A stretch of 64,000 nt of DNA from Alphaproteobacteria bacterium 46_93_T64. GTDB taxonomy: Bacteria; Pseudomonadota; Alphaproteobacteria; Sneathiellales; Sneathiellaceae. Of this stretch, positions 18,425 through 27,973 are shown one piece after another. Numbering within the stretch: position 1 is the stretch's first letter; every line of letters begins with the position of its first letter. Both the position numbers and the translations under genes were made by a program. The stretch lies in the NCBI GenBank assembly GCA_002163135.1, contig MAAN01000021.1, forward strand, positions 109,237-173,236, in the 5' to 3' direction. Under the pieces are notes generated by a model that did not search any database, had not been told where the DNA came from, and worked only from the letters and a program-made list of their open reading frames with translations.

Positions 18425-19717
18425 TTATCCAAAAACGCGTTTGAACAATGTATCCACATGTTTCGTGTGATACTCCAGATCAAAGACACTTGCCAATTGG
18501 TCATTGCTGAGGGCTGCTGTCACTTCATCATCATTCTGAAGAAGATCAAGGAAGTCTGCGCCTTCACGCCAAACACGCATTGCGTTGCGTTGAACCAAAC
18601 GATAAGCGTCTTCACGGCTAACACCGGCTTGTGTCAGTGCCAACAGCACACGTTGTGAATGGATCAAACCGCCCAACTTGTTCATGTTGTTCTTCATGTT
18701 TTCAGGATAGACAACCAGTTTATCAATAACACCAGTAAGACGCGCTAGAGCGAAATCCAGAGTAATCGTTGTATCTGGGCCGATACTACGCTCAACAGAC
18801 GAATGGGAAATATCGCGTTCATGCCACAGGGCCACGTTTTCCATCGCAGGTACAACCGCCATGCGAACCAAACGAGCTAAACCCGTCAGATTTTCTGTCA
18901 AAATTGGGTTACGTTTATGCGGCATTGCTGACGAGCCTTTTTGGCCCGGTGAGAAAAATTCTTCAACTTCCAGAACTTCTGTCCGTTGTAGATGACGAAT
19001 TTCTACAGACAAACGTTCGATTGAGCTGGCAATAACACCAAGAACGGCAAAGAACATTGCATGACGATCACGAGGAATAACCTGCGTAGAAATAGGTTCA
19101 ATTTCTAAACCCAATGATTTCGCGACATGTTCTTCAACAAATGGGTCGATGTTTGCAAAAGTACCTACAGCGCCGGAAATCGCACAAGTCGCAATCTCTT
19201 TACGGGCCTGTACAAGGCGTTCACGGTTACGATCAAATTCAGCATAGGCTTGCGCCATCTTTAGACCAAACGTGATAGGCTCTGCATGAATACCGTGTGA
19301 GCGACCAACACAAACATCATTTTTATGCTCATGTGCTTTTTTCTTCAACGCAACGAGTAGATCATCCATGTCTTTTAAAAGGATGTCTGAGGCTTTAGCG
19401 AGTTGCACACTAAGGCATGTATCCAGTACGTCGGATGAAGTCATCCCTTGGTGAACAAAGCGAGCTTCGTCTCCAACATATTCTTGTAAATTCGTCAGGA
19501 AAGCGATGACATCATGTTTTGTTTCGCGTTCGATCTCGTCGATGCGGTCAATCTCGAATTCACCACGTTCCCAAACAGCTTTTGCAGCGTCTTTTGGAAT
19601 TACACCAAGTTCTGCTTGCGCGTCACAAGCGTGGGCTTCAATTTCGAACCAAATCTGGAATTTGCTTTTTGGTTCCCAAATAGCAGTCATGTCGGGGCGG
19701 GAATAACGGGGTATCAT
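18425..19717 (-). CDS. purB: Adenylosuccinate lyase
   Basis: A 430-residue enzyme of the fumarase/aspartase superfamily that removes fumarate from SAICAR and from adenylosuccinate. The superfamily signature SSAMPHKRNP carries the catalytic serine loop; the histidine-bearing HQGMTSSDVLDT and GRSHGIHAEP are also present. Length matches the family. AAGGTGA lies six bases before the ATG. It is separated from purC by the DUF1476 gene but on the same strand. Confidence 0.98.
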   Translation of the reverse strand: MIPRYSRPDMTAIWEPKSKFQIWFEIEAHACDAQAELGVIPKDAAKAVWERGEFEIDRIDEIERETKHDVIAFLTNLQEYVGDEARFVHQGMTSSDVLDTCLSVQLAKASDILLKDMDDLLVALKKKAHEHKNDVCVGRSHGIHAEPITFGLKMAQAYAEFDRNRERLVQARKEIATCAISGAVGTFANIDPFVEEHVAKSLGLEIEPISTQVIPRDRHAMFFAVLGVIASSIERLSVEIRHLQRTEVLEVEEFFSPGQKGSSAMPHKRNPILTENLTGLARLVRMAVVPAMENVALWHERDISHSSVERSIGPDTTITLDFALARLTGVIDKLVVYPENMKNNMNKLGGLIHSQRVLLALTQAGVSREDAYRLVQRNAMRVWREGADFLDLLQNDDEVTAALSNDQLASVFDLEYHTKHVDTLFKRVFG

Positions 19718-19983
19718 GGAATGTCACCTTGCTTCTAACTGTGAAAATCAGTTCGCCGCACATGTCGGGCCATAACGACGAAAGTCTTGATCCAATGCGC
19801 GTTCACTATCAGAGGTTCCGGAAAATCTCAACCGAATAACAAAATAAACAGTCTTTCTGTCAGTTTCTAAGCAAAATACGATACACTCAATATGGAAATG
19901 GCTTACTTTGGATTCTCGTATGAATAGGGCGGTTTCACTCAAATGTGAGCCTTCTTCTGAAACACTTTATTAGAAAGGCGGCA

Positions 19984-20529
19984 ATGGCAACGCAAAGCGA
20001 AATTATTGAAGCGACTATCTTTGTATTTGCGTATAAGCCTGATGCAACAATGACCGATGTAGCAGACAAGGCAGGTGTTACTCGGGTAACTATAAATCGC
20101 AAATTTGGATCGAAACAGAACCTGTTGGATCAAGCAGCGGCGCATTGTATCAAGGAGTTTGATTACGTTCTCAGAAAAACCAAATCTGCAAAAAAAAGCC
20201 CAATGGAGAAAATTATTCTCGTACTTCGAGGATACTATGGTCTTAAAAATCACTATTTTTTTCTGATGCGAACTATGGTTGATGATCAATCGACCTACAA
20301 AAAAAATTATTTGCGGCAGCTGGAAATAATCGAAAAACTGGTTATTGCGGCACAAGAAAACGGGGATATTCGCAATGATCTGCCGTCGGGCTGGGTTGCC
20401 TCTTTTTTTGATTTCATAATTATTGCGGCTTGTACGTCACGTTTTAGAGGGATCGTTGCCGAAAGAGATATGTTGAGTATTGCTCTAAATACGCTGCAGT
20501 TCGGGATATCACCACAAAAAGCGTTCTGA
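19984..20529 (+). CDS. TetR family transcriptional regulator
   Basis: A 181-residue protein with an N-terminal helix-turn-helix of TetR type: MTDVADKAGVTRVTINRKFGSK, the last part matching the recognition helix and the YxxFxSKxxL position. The C-terminal two thirds, the ligand-binding region, is not recognisable. The ATG at 19984 follows AAAGG at about five bases; a start at 19945 would add 13 residues without a site. It diverges from purB across 266 bp with nothing else evident, and converges on radC with seven bases between stops. Target and ligand unknown. Confidence 0.8.
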   Translation: MATQSEIIEATIFVFAYKPDATMTDVADKAGVTRVTINRKFGSKQNLLDQAAAHCIKEFDYVLRKTKSAKKSPMEKIILVLRGYYGLKNHYFFLMRTMVDDQSTYKKNYLRQLEIIEKLVIAAQENGDIRNDLPSGWVASFFDFIIIAACTSRFRGIVAERDMLSIALNTLQFGISPQKAF

Positions 20530-20536
20530 AAGGCAG

Positions 20537-21379
20537 TTACATCAAACCCATGGATTTCAGGCTCGTACTTTCATTGGCACTTACCACCAAATGATCATGA
20601 ACCGAGATATTCAGTGCATTTGCTGCGTTTACAATTTCTTCGGTGATTCTGATATCATCTCTTGAGGGTGAGGTGTCACCGGAGGGATGGTTATGCACGA
20701 GTATGATTGATGTTGCCCCAAGCTCTAATGCACGTTTCACAACCTCGCGTGGATAAACCGCTGCCTGATTAACCGTTCCGGTTTGCTGGACTTCGTCTGC
20801 AATTAAGTGGTTTTTATTATTCAGGAAAAGGATACGGAAATGCTCGATCTCTTTTCGGCCCATAACGCCTTGGCAATATTCTTGAAGAGCTTGCCACGAG
20901 CTTAGAACGTTCTTACCAACCACTTTATCACGAAGGAGCCGTTCACCCAGTGTTTCTGCAATTCGAATTGTCGCGATTGCTGCATCACCAATATCCTCAA
21001 TTTTCTGAAGTTGCTGGTTTGAAGCACTCATAACACCGCCAAGCGTTTTGAACTCGTTCAGCAGTCTTTTAGCGAGAGGTTTCGTATCTCCGCGTGGGGA
21101 TGCCGCAAAAAGAAGCATTTCAAGAAGTTCATAATCGGCTAAAGATCCGGTTCCGCTTGTTAGAACGCGTTCACGTAATCGGGCGCGATGACCTTTTTTA
21201 TCTGCAAGCGGGGCTTTGTTTCTGCCTGCACTGTCTTTTAGTTCTAAAAAATGAGGTTCTGTCGCTTCATAATCTCCTCCCGTTGAAGGGAAGATTATGT
21301 TTGTTTCATCTGTCTGGGTTTCTGAAATCGAAGCTGTAGTCTCTGAAACCTTGTTATTATTATCTGTGTCAGACGTCAT
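20537..21379 (-). CDS. radC: RadC family JAB-domain protein
   Basis: A 280-residue RadC protein. After a variable, acidic N-terminus (about 60 residues) comes a helix-hairpin-helix region (LKKIEDIGDAA type) and the JAMM/MPN metalloprotease-like domain with E in TGTVNQAAVYPREVVKRA and the zinc motif HNHPSGDTSPSRDD. Despite the old name, a repair role is not established; several RadC proteins act in anti-plasmid or mobile-element contexts, but here it sits in a housekeeping position. Its start overlaps the end of map by 11 bases, so map-radC are co-translated. Confidence 0.93.
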   Translation of the reverse strand: MTSDTDNNNKVSETTASISETQTDETNIIFPSTGGDYEATEPHFLELKDSAGRNKAPLADKKGHRARLRERVLTSGTGSLADYELLEMLLFAASPRGDTKPLAKRLLNEFKTLGGVMSASNQQLQKIEDIGDAAIATIRIAETLGERLLRDKVVGKNVLSSWQALQEYCQGVMGRKEIEHFRILFLNNKNHLIADEVQQTGTVNQAAVYPREVVKRALELGATSIILVHNHPSGDTSPSRDDIRITEEIVNAANALNISVHDHLVVSANESTSLKSMGLM

Positions 21380-22193
21380 ATGGCGGACAGTTCAATCCTT
21401 TTGGCGATAGCGTGAAAATTTCGTATCCCGTTGCCGTAACACCGAGAGAATGTTCAAATTGTGCTGACAATGAGCGATCTTTGGTAACAGCTGTCCAGCC
21501 GTCTTCAAGTACTTTCACTTGCCATTTACCCAAATTGATCATTGGCTCAATTGTAAAGATCATACCTTCACGAAGCTCAACACCGTCTCCTGGTGTTCCG
21601 TAATGAACAATATTTGGAACGTCGTGGAAAACCTGTCCCAATCCATGTCCGCAGAAATCTCGAACGACTGAACAGCGGTTCTTTTCTGCATAAGACTGAA
21701 TTGCATATCCAATATCACCGGTTGTTGCACCGGGTTTTACGACCTCAATCCCGCGCATCAAACATTCATACGTGATGTCAATGAGACGCTTGGATTTTAC
21801 GCCAGCCTTGCCTGCAACAAACATGCGGCTGGTATCACCATGCCAACCCGCAAGGGTAGGTGTGACATCAATATTGATGATGTCTCCGTTTACCAGCTTC
21901 TTTGATCCGGGAATACCGTGACACACGACATGATTAACAGATGTACAGATCGATTTAGTAAAACCGCGATAACCGAGAGGCGCGCATATACCGCCGCGTT
22001 CCGTGATAAATTCATGACAAAGCGTGTTAAGGGTTTCTGTGGTTACACCGGGAACAACATGTTCTGCGATCATATCCAGAGTTTCCGCCGCCAGCTGACC
22101 AGCTTTACGCATACCTTCAAAGCCTTCTTCGCCGTGAAGTTTGATAATGCCAGTATTTTCAACAGGTGTGTCGTAGCTATCTTTATATTTCAT
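21369..22193 (-). CDS. map: Methionine aminopeptidase, type I
   Basis: A 274-residue enzyme that removes N-terminal methionine from new proteins. The metal ligands are in INIDVTP, DTSRMF, GHGLGQVFH, FTIEPM and QFEHSLGV, and the substrate histidine in VNHVVCHGIPG. Length is that of the minimal type Ia enzyme. Middle gene of sfsA-map-radC; sfsA lies 64 bases upstream, and radC overlaps downstream. Confidence 0.97.
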   Translation of the reverse strand: MKYKDSYDTPVENTGIIKLHGEEGFEGMRKAGQLAAETLDMIAEHVVPGVTTETLNTLCHEFITERGGICAPLGYRGFTKSICTSVNHVVCHGIPGSKKLVNGDIINIDVTPTLAGWHGDTSRMFVAGKAGVKSKRLIDITYECLMRGIEVVKPGATTGDIGYAIQSYAEKNRCSVVRDFCGHGLGQVFHDVPNIVHYGTPGDGVELREGMIFTIEPMINLGKWQVKVLEDGWTAVTKDRSLSAQFEHSLGVTATGYEIFTLSPKGLNCPPYDV

Positions 22194-22257
22194 GCTTTTA
22201 AACTTAGTTTAGAAATTGGAATAATTCCAGTTTCTATTTTCAATAAATAAACAGGGG

Positions 22258-22959
22258 CTATTCAAGAAATTGAACAGGTTTTTGTACTTCTATTTCCTGT
22301 GGACTTATTTTGCAATCATAACAAAAAATTTCAACACCTGCCGCACGTGCTTTCTTCAAGGCTTCTGCGTAAGTGGGGTCAATGTCTGACGCAACTTTAA
22401 ATGAAGTGCAGTCATCGCGCTGGACCAAATAGAACATAACCGCACGATGTCCCTCAGCCACCATGTCGCTTAGTTCCTGAAGGTGTTTGGTTCCGCGAGC
22501 AGTGACGGAATCTGGAAACTCCGCAAGTCCTTCTTCACGTAGAAGCGTTACATTTTTAACTTCGACATAACAGTCAGGTTTGTTTTCAGACTGAAGAAAG
22601 ATATCTATCCGAGAGTTCTTGCCGTATTTCACTTCTCGTTTCAAAGTATCGTAGCCAGTGAGTTCAGGAATTCTTCCATCTGTAATGCAATCAGCGACAA
22701 TCTTGTTGGGGTGCGCGGTATTAATGCCGGCAAGGGCCGTTCCCGTATCAACGAGCTCCCATGAATATTTGAGCTTCCTTTTAGGATTATCCGATATGGA
22801 AAGCCAAACCTTGAAGCCTTCTTCTTTCAATCCCATCATCGACCCAGAATTTGCACAATGGGCGACGACAACCTCACCGTTTTCAAGGGTGACATCTGAT
22901 AAAAATCGTTTGTAGCGTTTAATGAGGGTTCCTTGAATTAGGGGCGTTGGGAACTTCAT
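22258..22959 (-). CDS. sfsA: SfsA family protein (sugar fermentation stimulation homologue)
   Basis: A 233-residue SfsA protein. The N-terminal OB-like part (IQGTLIKRYKRFLSDVTLENG and AHCANSGSMMGL) and the C-terminal domain with RIDIFLQ...CYVEVKNVTLL are typical; the latter is a PD-(D/E)XK-like fold by family knowledge. Originally described as a DNA-binding regulator of maltose genes in E. coli; its biochemical role is still unclear. Same strand and probably same transcript as map. Confidence 0.95.
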   Translation of the reverse strand: MKFPTPLIQGTLIKRYKRFLSDVTLENGEVVVAHCANSGSMMGLKEEGFKVWLSISDNPKRKLKYSWELVDTGTALAGINTAHPNKIVADCITDGRIPELTGYDTLKREVKYGKNSRIDIFLQSENKPDCYVEVKNVTLLREEGLAEFPDSVTARGTKHLQELSDMVAEGHRAVMFYLVQRDDCTSFKVASDIDPTYAEALKKARAAGVEIFCYDCKISPQEIEVQKPVQFLE

Positions 22960-23079
22960 TTTTGTTTTCTCTTTCCAGTCAAATTTGACGAAATTGCTAA
23001 AACGCTTTGATATTGAACGGATTAACGGACAGAATATAAAATCTCAGGCGACAATAATTACAGTCACGGAAAAGCGCAA

Positions 23080-23853
23080 ATGACGTTACAGGATAGCAGC
23101 ACCCCGAAAATCGTTACCGCAGCGATGGTCGTCATAGGTGACGAAATCTTATCGGGACGAACCCAAGATAAAAATGTCGCGCATGTGGCTAATTGCCTGA
23201 ATGAAGTCGGCATCCAACTTCGTGAAGTTCGTGTCATTCCCGATATTGAACAAGAAATTGTCGATGCCGTTAATTTCTGCAGAAACAAATATACATACGT
23301 CTTTACAAGTGGCGGTATTGGACCGACCCACGATGATATCACAGCTGATTCCATTGCTGCTGCGTTTGATGTATCCATTGATCATCATCCTGAAGCCATG
23401 AAAATTCTAACGCGCCACTACGAAGTTAGCGGTATTGAGTTTAATGATGCCAGAAAACGCATGGCAAGAATTCCAGACGGCGCGAGCCTTGTAGATAATC
23501 CGGTGAGTAAAGCTCCGGGATTCAGATTAGAGAACGTCTTTGTGATGGCAGGAGTTCCGGTCATCATGCAGGCTATGATGCAAAGTATCCTGCCAGAACT
23601 TTCAGGCGGAGCTAAAATGCAAAGCCGAACAATTGGCGCCTCTATGCCTGAGGGAAAAATTGCCAAAGATTTGGGCGATTTACAGAAAAAATTTCCAACT
23701 GTTTCAATGGGTTCCTACCCGTACTTCAAGCAAGGACAAGTTGGGACAAATCTGGTTTTGAGATCAGTTGAGGCAGAAAATCTTGATCTGGCAATTGATG
23801 AACTTGTAACTATCCTAACCGCACAAGGCGCCAAGTTTGATTTAAACGACTAA
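23080..23853 (+). CDS. Molybdopterin-binding (CinA N-terminal-like) domain protein
   Basis: A 257-residue protein with a MoCF_biosynth domain: VIGDEILSGRTQDKN at the start and FTSGGIGPTHDDIT, the glycine-rich nucleotide loop shared by MoeA, MogA and CinA. It corresponds to the N-terminal half of CinA only; the C-terminal PncC deamidase domain is absent. Stand-alone relatives are common in alphaproteobacteria; CinA homologues hydrolyse ADP-ribose or related nucleotides, so a nucleotide pyrophosphatase role is possible but not shown. The acyl-CoA synthetase gene follows 26 bases later, likely cotranscribed. Confidence 0.85.
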   Translation: MTLQDSSTPKIVTAAMVVIGDEILSGRTQDKNVAHVANCLNEVGIQLREVRVIPDIEQEIVDAVNFCRNKYTYVFTSGGIGPTHDDITADSIAAAFDVSIDHHPEAMKILTRHYEVSGIEFNDARKRMARIPDGASLVDNPVSKAPGFRLENVFVMAGVPVIMQAMMQSILPELSGGAKMQSRTIGASMPEGKIAKDLGDLQKKFPTVSMGSYPYFKQGQVGTNLVLRSVEAENLDLAIDELVTILTAQGAKFDLND

Positions 23854-23879
23854 CGCGTTCTTGGGAGAGAAAAATAAAA

Positions 23880-25475
23880 ATGAAAACACTCCCGTACCAA
23901 TTGCAATCCTCCGTAAATACAACACCAAACCGGATCGCAATTAGCGATCGCGGTAATGACATAACGTATGAACAGCTAAGAGAAACCACGAAACAAATAG
24001 CGTCTGGTCTATTTGCGCAAGGTGTTAGGCGCGGAGACAAAATTGGTATCTGGCTTCCCAATATCGCCGCTTATCTTGAAATGTTTCTGGCTTGCGCCGA
24101 AATCGGAGCGACGGTCGTCTCGATTAACACCAAATTCAAATCGTTTGAAATGGCTGATATCGTGACCCGCTCGGGTTGCACAATGTTGGTTCTGTGGCCA
24201 GATTTTAAAAATATCCCGTTTTTGGACATCCTTTCTGAAATTTCAGAGGGCGGTTTGAAATCTCTACAATCCGTTGTTTTCTATTCTGAGAATGAAAACA
24301 AGAGACCGACACTACCAAAATGCCTTGCCGGAAAAGACATCATCTCATTTGAGCAGTTGCGGCAATCAGAAATAACCACACTGCCCAAAATATCTGAGGA
24401 CGATGGTCTTGTTGTTTTCACCACAAGTGGCACCACTGGAAAGCCCAAGTTTGTATTACACACGCAGTATAGCGTCACTATCCATGCGGAAGAAGTAGCG
24501 CAGCATTTTGGGTATCAGGAACGGGACTGTCACTTGTTACAGGTGAACCCACTCTGCGGTACATTTGGCTTGACCCAGGCGCTTGCCGGTTTCGCGGGAT
24601 GCGGGACTGTTTATTGCCTACCTGTGTTCGAGCCAGTTGAAGCTTGTCGCATTATACAAGAAGAGGCAATTACCGATATAAACGGCTCAGATGATATGTA
24701 TGCCATGCTTTTAAAACAGGCGACCGAGGACAAGCCATTTCCGGACCTGAAATATGCTGGTTTTGCCGCATTCAACCCAGCATTAAGCGATTTGGTTGAA
24801 ACAGCAACGGAGCGCGGCGTCCACCTGATGGGTCTTTGGGGGATGAGTGAAGTACAGGCTTTCGTCACTCATCAAGATCCTTCAGCTTCGATTGCAGACA
24901 GAAAACGGGCAGGGGGAAGGCTCATCGCATCAGCTGCTAAGATTAGGATCACAGATCCTGATACTGGTGCTGTTTTACTATACGGAGAGCAAGGCGAATT
25001 ACAGATTAAAACATCAAGTCAAATGGTTGGTTACCTGAACAATGAAGAAGCAACATCGAAATCCATTACGAAAGACGGCTACATTAAAACAGGTGACCTT
25101 TGTGTTCAGCATGATGACCGGAACTTCACATTCTTGAGCAGAATGGGGGATGTTTTACGTCTTGGGGGGTATCTTACAGATCCAACTGAAATTGAAACTT
25201 GTTTGGGAGAAATGGACGGCGTGATGCAGGCGCAGGTAGTTGGCGTGCAAACATCAAAAGGTGCGCGTGCATATGGGTATGTTGTTTTGTCAGAAACAGG
25301 TGCCGTTACGGAAAACCAAATGCTCAAATATTGCCGGGATAATTTGGCGGGGTATAAAGTGCCTGCCAGAATTGAATTTTTAACCGAATTTCCCACAACT
25401 CAAAGTGCAAACGGCGTGAAAATTCAACGTGCAAAACTAAGAGAGGACGCACAATCTTCAATAGATGCCCGTTAA
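23880..25475 (+). CDS. AMP-binding acyl-CoA synthetase-like enzyme
   Basis: A 531-residue adenylate-forming enzyme (class I acyl-CoA ligase family) that would activate a carboxylic acid as acyl-AMP and then CoA thioester. The P-loop is FTTSGTTGKPKF, the A5-like motif is LMGLWGMSE, the A7 aspartate is in YIKTGDL, and the hinge reads FLSRMGDVLRLGGY, where the usual GRxKD lysine position is glycine. A C-terminal NGVKIQR supplies the expected catalytic lysine. The acid substrate is unknown; length and order suit medium-chain or aryl acids. Downstream of the CinA-like gene with a GGGAG-type site before the ATG. Confidence 0.87.
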   Translation: MKTLPYQLQSSVNTTPNRIAISDRGNDITYEQLRETTKQIASGLFAQGVRRGDKIGIWLPNIAAYLEMFLACAEIGATVVSINTKFKSFEMADIVTRSGCTMLVLWPDFKNIPFLDILSEISEGGLKSLQSVVFYSENENKRPTLPKCLAGKDIISFEQLRQSEITTLPKISEDDGLVVFTTSGTTGKPKFVLHTQYSVTIHAEEVAQHFGYQERDCHLLQVNPLCGTFGLTQALAGFAGCGTVYCLPVFEPVEACRIIQEEAITDINGSDDMYAMLLKQATEDKPFPDLKYAGFAAFNPALSDLVETATERGVHLMGLWGMSEVQAFVTHQDPSASIADRKRAGGRLIASAAKIRITDPDTGAVLLYGEQGELQIKTSSQMVGYLNNEEATSKSITKDGYIKTGDLCVQHDDRNFTFLSRMGDVLRLGGYLTDPTEIETCLGEMDGVMQAQVVGVQTSKGARAYGYVVLSETGAVTENQMLKYCRDNLAGYKVPARIEFLTEFPTTQSANGVKIQRAKLREDAQSSIDAR

Positions 25476-25546
25476 GCAGATATATTTTTAAAAATCGAAA
25501 TTTGGGACTTGTTTCCCAGACAGACAATCATTAGGTTAGCCTCGCT

Positions 25547-25633
25547 GCCCGCATGGTGAAATCGGTAAACACAGTAGACTTAAAATCTGCCGCTCGTAAG
25601 GGCTTCCCGGTTCAATTCCGGGTGCGGGCACCA
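25547..25633 (+). tRNA. tRNA-Leu (anticodon UAA)
   Basis: An 87-base class II tRNA with encoded CCA. Acceptor GCCCGCA pairs with TGCGGGC; the anticodon loop reads CTTAAAA with anticodon TAA; a long variable arm (about GCCGCTCGTAAGGGCTTC) and T-arm CCCGGTTCAATTCCGGG follow. Confidence 0.96.
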
Positions 25634-25640
25634 TCATTAA

Positions 25641-25672
25641 AAAAGGCCGTCACTTTCGTGGCGGCTTTTTTT
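25641..25672 (+). terminator. Intrinsic terminator after tRNA-Leu
   Basis: GCCGTCAC (25646-25653) pairs with GTGGCGGC (25658-25665) around a TTTC loop, followed by seven T. Confidence 0.92.
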
Positions 25673-25779
25673 GTGTTTTGAACAATCGTTGGTTATTTAA
25701 CTCGCGTCCTTTTCCACGCATTCAAAGCGCATTTTTTGGATGAGACTGTTTTCCACCGCATAATTCCTTCTCGTGTAAT

Positions 25780-26889
25780 CTACTGGCTGATTACAATTGA
25801 ATGCGCTGGGTTTACAGACCCGCCAACTAAATCGCTATAAGCCGCTGCTGCGCAGCTAGCTCCCTTTTGCTCCTTAATGGTTGTAAGGGTAGGGGCAAGA
25901 TCAGTAAAGCTCTCCCACGCAGCGCTAAGGCGTATTTGAAGGCCCGATGAACCCCAATCGGAAGATCGTTGTTTGATACGGCCCGGTGCGAAGAACGGAA
26001 CGATAGGGGCGCCAGGAAGATCGCGTGAAGGACGCGCACTATCCCAATGAGATAAGCCAACAAGACAGCTGAATTTTAATTGATCTGCAAAATGATGATG
26101 CAGTGCGTCTATCACTGCGCCATTTCCGGCCATATCGATAAGGGCAGTCTGTAAATTGTTATTTAGCTGCGACACGTCTTCATAAGTGAGCACTTCATCA
26201 TAAAGGCCTGTTGCCTCAACGAATTTCTTATTACCTGCCGACGTCAATCCGACCAGACGCGGCTTGCCCTCGAACTGATCAAAACAACGGGCAGTCATCA
26301 TTGCTGTTTTACTGGATGCACTCGCAATAACGATCTGTTCAGCACCATAAAATTCTGTTTCATGGAATTGGTCACAAATCATATATCCCGTAACGAGGAG
26401 GGGGCGGAACACTGGCCAGAGATCTTTCTCCTCAGGTTTAATCCCTGCAGCGTCGTTCACACGTGTGTATTGGTTATAGACAGGGGCCAAGGTTTTTCGG
26501 TGCGCTGTAACGTCATGTAGCGAATCCGCTGATATTTTTCCGGGCGTCATTACTAAATGACTGGCCATAGGAAAATAACCGTAGAGCTCCTCGCCAATCG
26601 AAACATCGGGGTGGTTAGATCTTGCAACTGTCGCAAATCCCCAAATAGGAAGTTGGCCTTTGCTTTCATCCTGCCACGGGAAAAATGACCAGTAACCGGG
26701 CATATCTGTCCAACTTCCAAATGATTTACCGAGTTTCGCATATGTAATGTTGTTCGCGGTAAGCGCATAACGGTCGATCGTGACCTCAATCTCGCCGTCA
26801 CCGAGAGAGGGCTCCGTCAGATCCTCCATCAACAGGATATTCGTTATATCGTCCTTGTCGATTAGGCACGTCCAGCGAGTTGATGTCAT
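25780..26889 (-). CDS. DUF2855 family protein
   Basis: A 369-residue protein that I recognise as the DUF2855 family. The N-terminal part (EVTIDRYALTANNITYAKLG) and the central QIVIASASSKTAMMTA with VGLTSAGNKKFVEATGLYDEV look like a medium-chain dehydrogenase/reductase (quinone-oxidoreductase-like) fold with an altered nucleotide-binding loop (SASSKTA instead of GxGxxG). No function is established for the family. It stands alone between two tRNA genes on the minus strand. A short inverted repeat (25774-25780 with 25789-25795) overlaps its 3' end but lacks a T-run. Confidence 0.8.
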   Translation of the reverse strand: MTSTRWTCLIDKDDITNILLMEDLTEPSLGDGEIEVTIDRYALTANNITYAKLGKSFGSWTDMPGYWSFFPWQDESKGQLPIWGFATVARSNHPDVSIGEELYGYFPMASHLVMTPGKISADSLHDVTAHRKTLAPVYNQYTRVNDAAGIKPEEKDLWPVFRPLLVTGYMICDQFHETEFYGAEQIVIASASSKTAMMTARCFDQFEGKPRLVGLTSAGNKKFVEATGLYDEVLTYEDVSQLNNNLQTALIDMAGNGAVIDALHHHFADQLKFSCLVGLSHWDSARPSRDLPGAPIVPFFAPGRIKQRSSDWGSSGLQIRLSAAWESFTDLAPTLTTIKEQKGASCAAAAYSDLVGGSVNPAHSIVISQ

Positions 26890-27056
26890 TTTAGGATTTC
26901 CCCCGTATGTTGTTTAACCGTCTGTATGTTTCGCTATTTGGAAAAAATATTCAACGTCTTAGGTAAGTAAGTTGAAAGAATTGCACTTTTCCAAAATAAA
27001 AGACAATGTCTGTAACGTGGGGAATGAGAAATTTTGGTCGTTAGTTCGAAAACGCA

Positions 27057-27092
27057 AAACCCCCGAAAACAATTAAGTTTTCAGGGGTTTAG
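27057..27092 (-). terminator. Intrinsic terminator after tRNA-Lys
   Basis: A long stem, CCCCGAAAAC with GTTTTCAGGGG, closed by an AATTAA loop, immediately downstream of tRNA-Lys on the minus strand and followed there by a T-rich GGGTTTTGCG. Confidence 0.85.
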
Positions 27093-27094
27093 AG

Positions 27095-27170
27095 TGGTGA
27101 GCCCGACAGGATTCGAACCTGTGACCCATTGATTAAAAGTCAATTGCTCTACCAACTGAGCTACGGGCCC
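27095..27170 (-). tRNA. tRNA-Lys (anticodon UUU)
   Basis: A 76-base tRNA with encoded CCA. On the minus strand it starts GGGCCCGTAGCTCAG; the anticodon stem-loop is TTGACTTTTAATCAA with anticodon TTT; the T-arm is CAGGTTCGAATCCTG and the acceptor 3' strand CGGGCTC. Confidence 0.97.
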
Positions 27171-27394
27171 ACATTAATTTACCGCTTAGTGTCTGAACTT
27201 GTTGGTGTTCATCATCGTTTCGGTGAGGCGGAACATAGGGGCGACTTTTGATTTGGTCAAGCGGGTTTTTTTATTTTTTTTCGAATGATAAAAAATCTTT
27301 GTTTCTGACGGCGGGGTGTGTGAAAATCCTTCTACGCTGGATTGGCTTAGAAGTGCTGTTTTCAGCCAATAGATCCTTGGAAGAAGAGAGAATT

Positions 27395-27952
27395 ATGAAA
27401 CGCCCATTTTTCGTAAAAAGTTTTTTAGCAATTGCCATTTTGTGTCTGGCTATTTTGCCCGCCCGTGCAGCCGACGATCTTGACCCTGAAAACACGTTGT
27501 ATCTTGATTTACAATATGGGCGAGTTGTTATTGAACTATACCCTCGGGTTGCTCCTCGTCATGTCAATCGTATCAAAGAACTTGTTCGCCAGAAATTCTA
27601 TGATGGCATCAAGTTCCATCGTGTCATTGAAGGATTTATGGCTCAGACTGGTGATCCTACTGGTACTGGTCGCGGCGGTTCGGGTAAAAAGATACGCGCT
27701 GAATTTTCAAACATTCCCCATGACCGCGGAATTGTTTCGATGGCGCGATCTAACAACATAAACAGTGCCGACAGCCAGTTCTTTATTGTAATGAAGAACT
27801 ATTACTCTCTGGACGGTAAATATACCGTATTTGGAAAAATTGCTTCCGGCATGGAATATGTTGATCAGATTAAAAAGGGCTACGGTAAAGGCGGTACGGT
27901 TCGTAACCCCGATATTATCCTAAGCTTACGCGTGGCGGCGGACGTTAAATAG
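27395..27952 (+). CDS. Peptidyl-prolyl cis-trans isomerase, cyclophilin type, exported
   Basis: A 185-residue cyclophilin with an N-terminal signal peptide (hydrophobic FLAIAILCLAILPARAA), so the enzyme acts in the periplasm, where it speeds proline isomerisation during folding. Active-site motifs are FHRVIEGFMAQTGDPTGTGRGG and DSQFFIVM. The ATG at 27395 is preceded by AAGAAGAGAG; the frame is open further upstream to 27248 but the added residues do not belong to the family. Ends at an intrinsic terminator. Confidence 0.95.
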   Translation: MKRPFFVKSFLAIAILCLAILPARAADDLDPENTLYLDLQYGRVVIELYPRVAPRHVNRIKELVRQKFYDGIKFHRVIEGFMAQTGDPTGTGRGGSGKKIRAEFSNIPHDRGIVSMARSNNINSADSQFFIVMKNYYSLDGKYTVFGKIASGMEYVDQIKKGYGKGGTVRNPDIILSLRVAADVK

Positions 27953-27973
27953 GCAATCAATTGCGGTAGTGAG

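Noticed and set aside
19748..19942. 64-residue minus-strand frame between purB and the TetR gene
   Set aside because: No ribosome site or family resemblance; consistent with chance in a promoter region.
20537..21379. radC as a marker of a mobile element
   Set aside because: It is translationally coupled to map beside sfsA, a stable housekeeping location, with no integrase or toxin genes nearby.
25774..25795. Inverted repeat TGTAATC / GATTACA at the end of the DUF2855 gene as a terminator
   Set aside because: No T-run follows on the minus strand and the repeat overlaps the gene's end; too weak to call.
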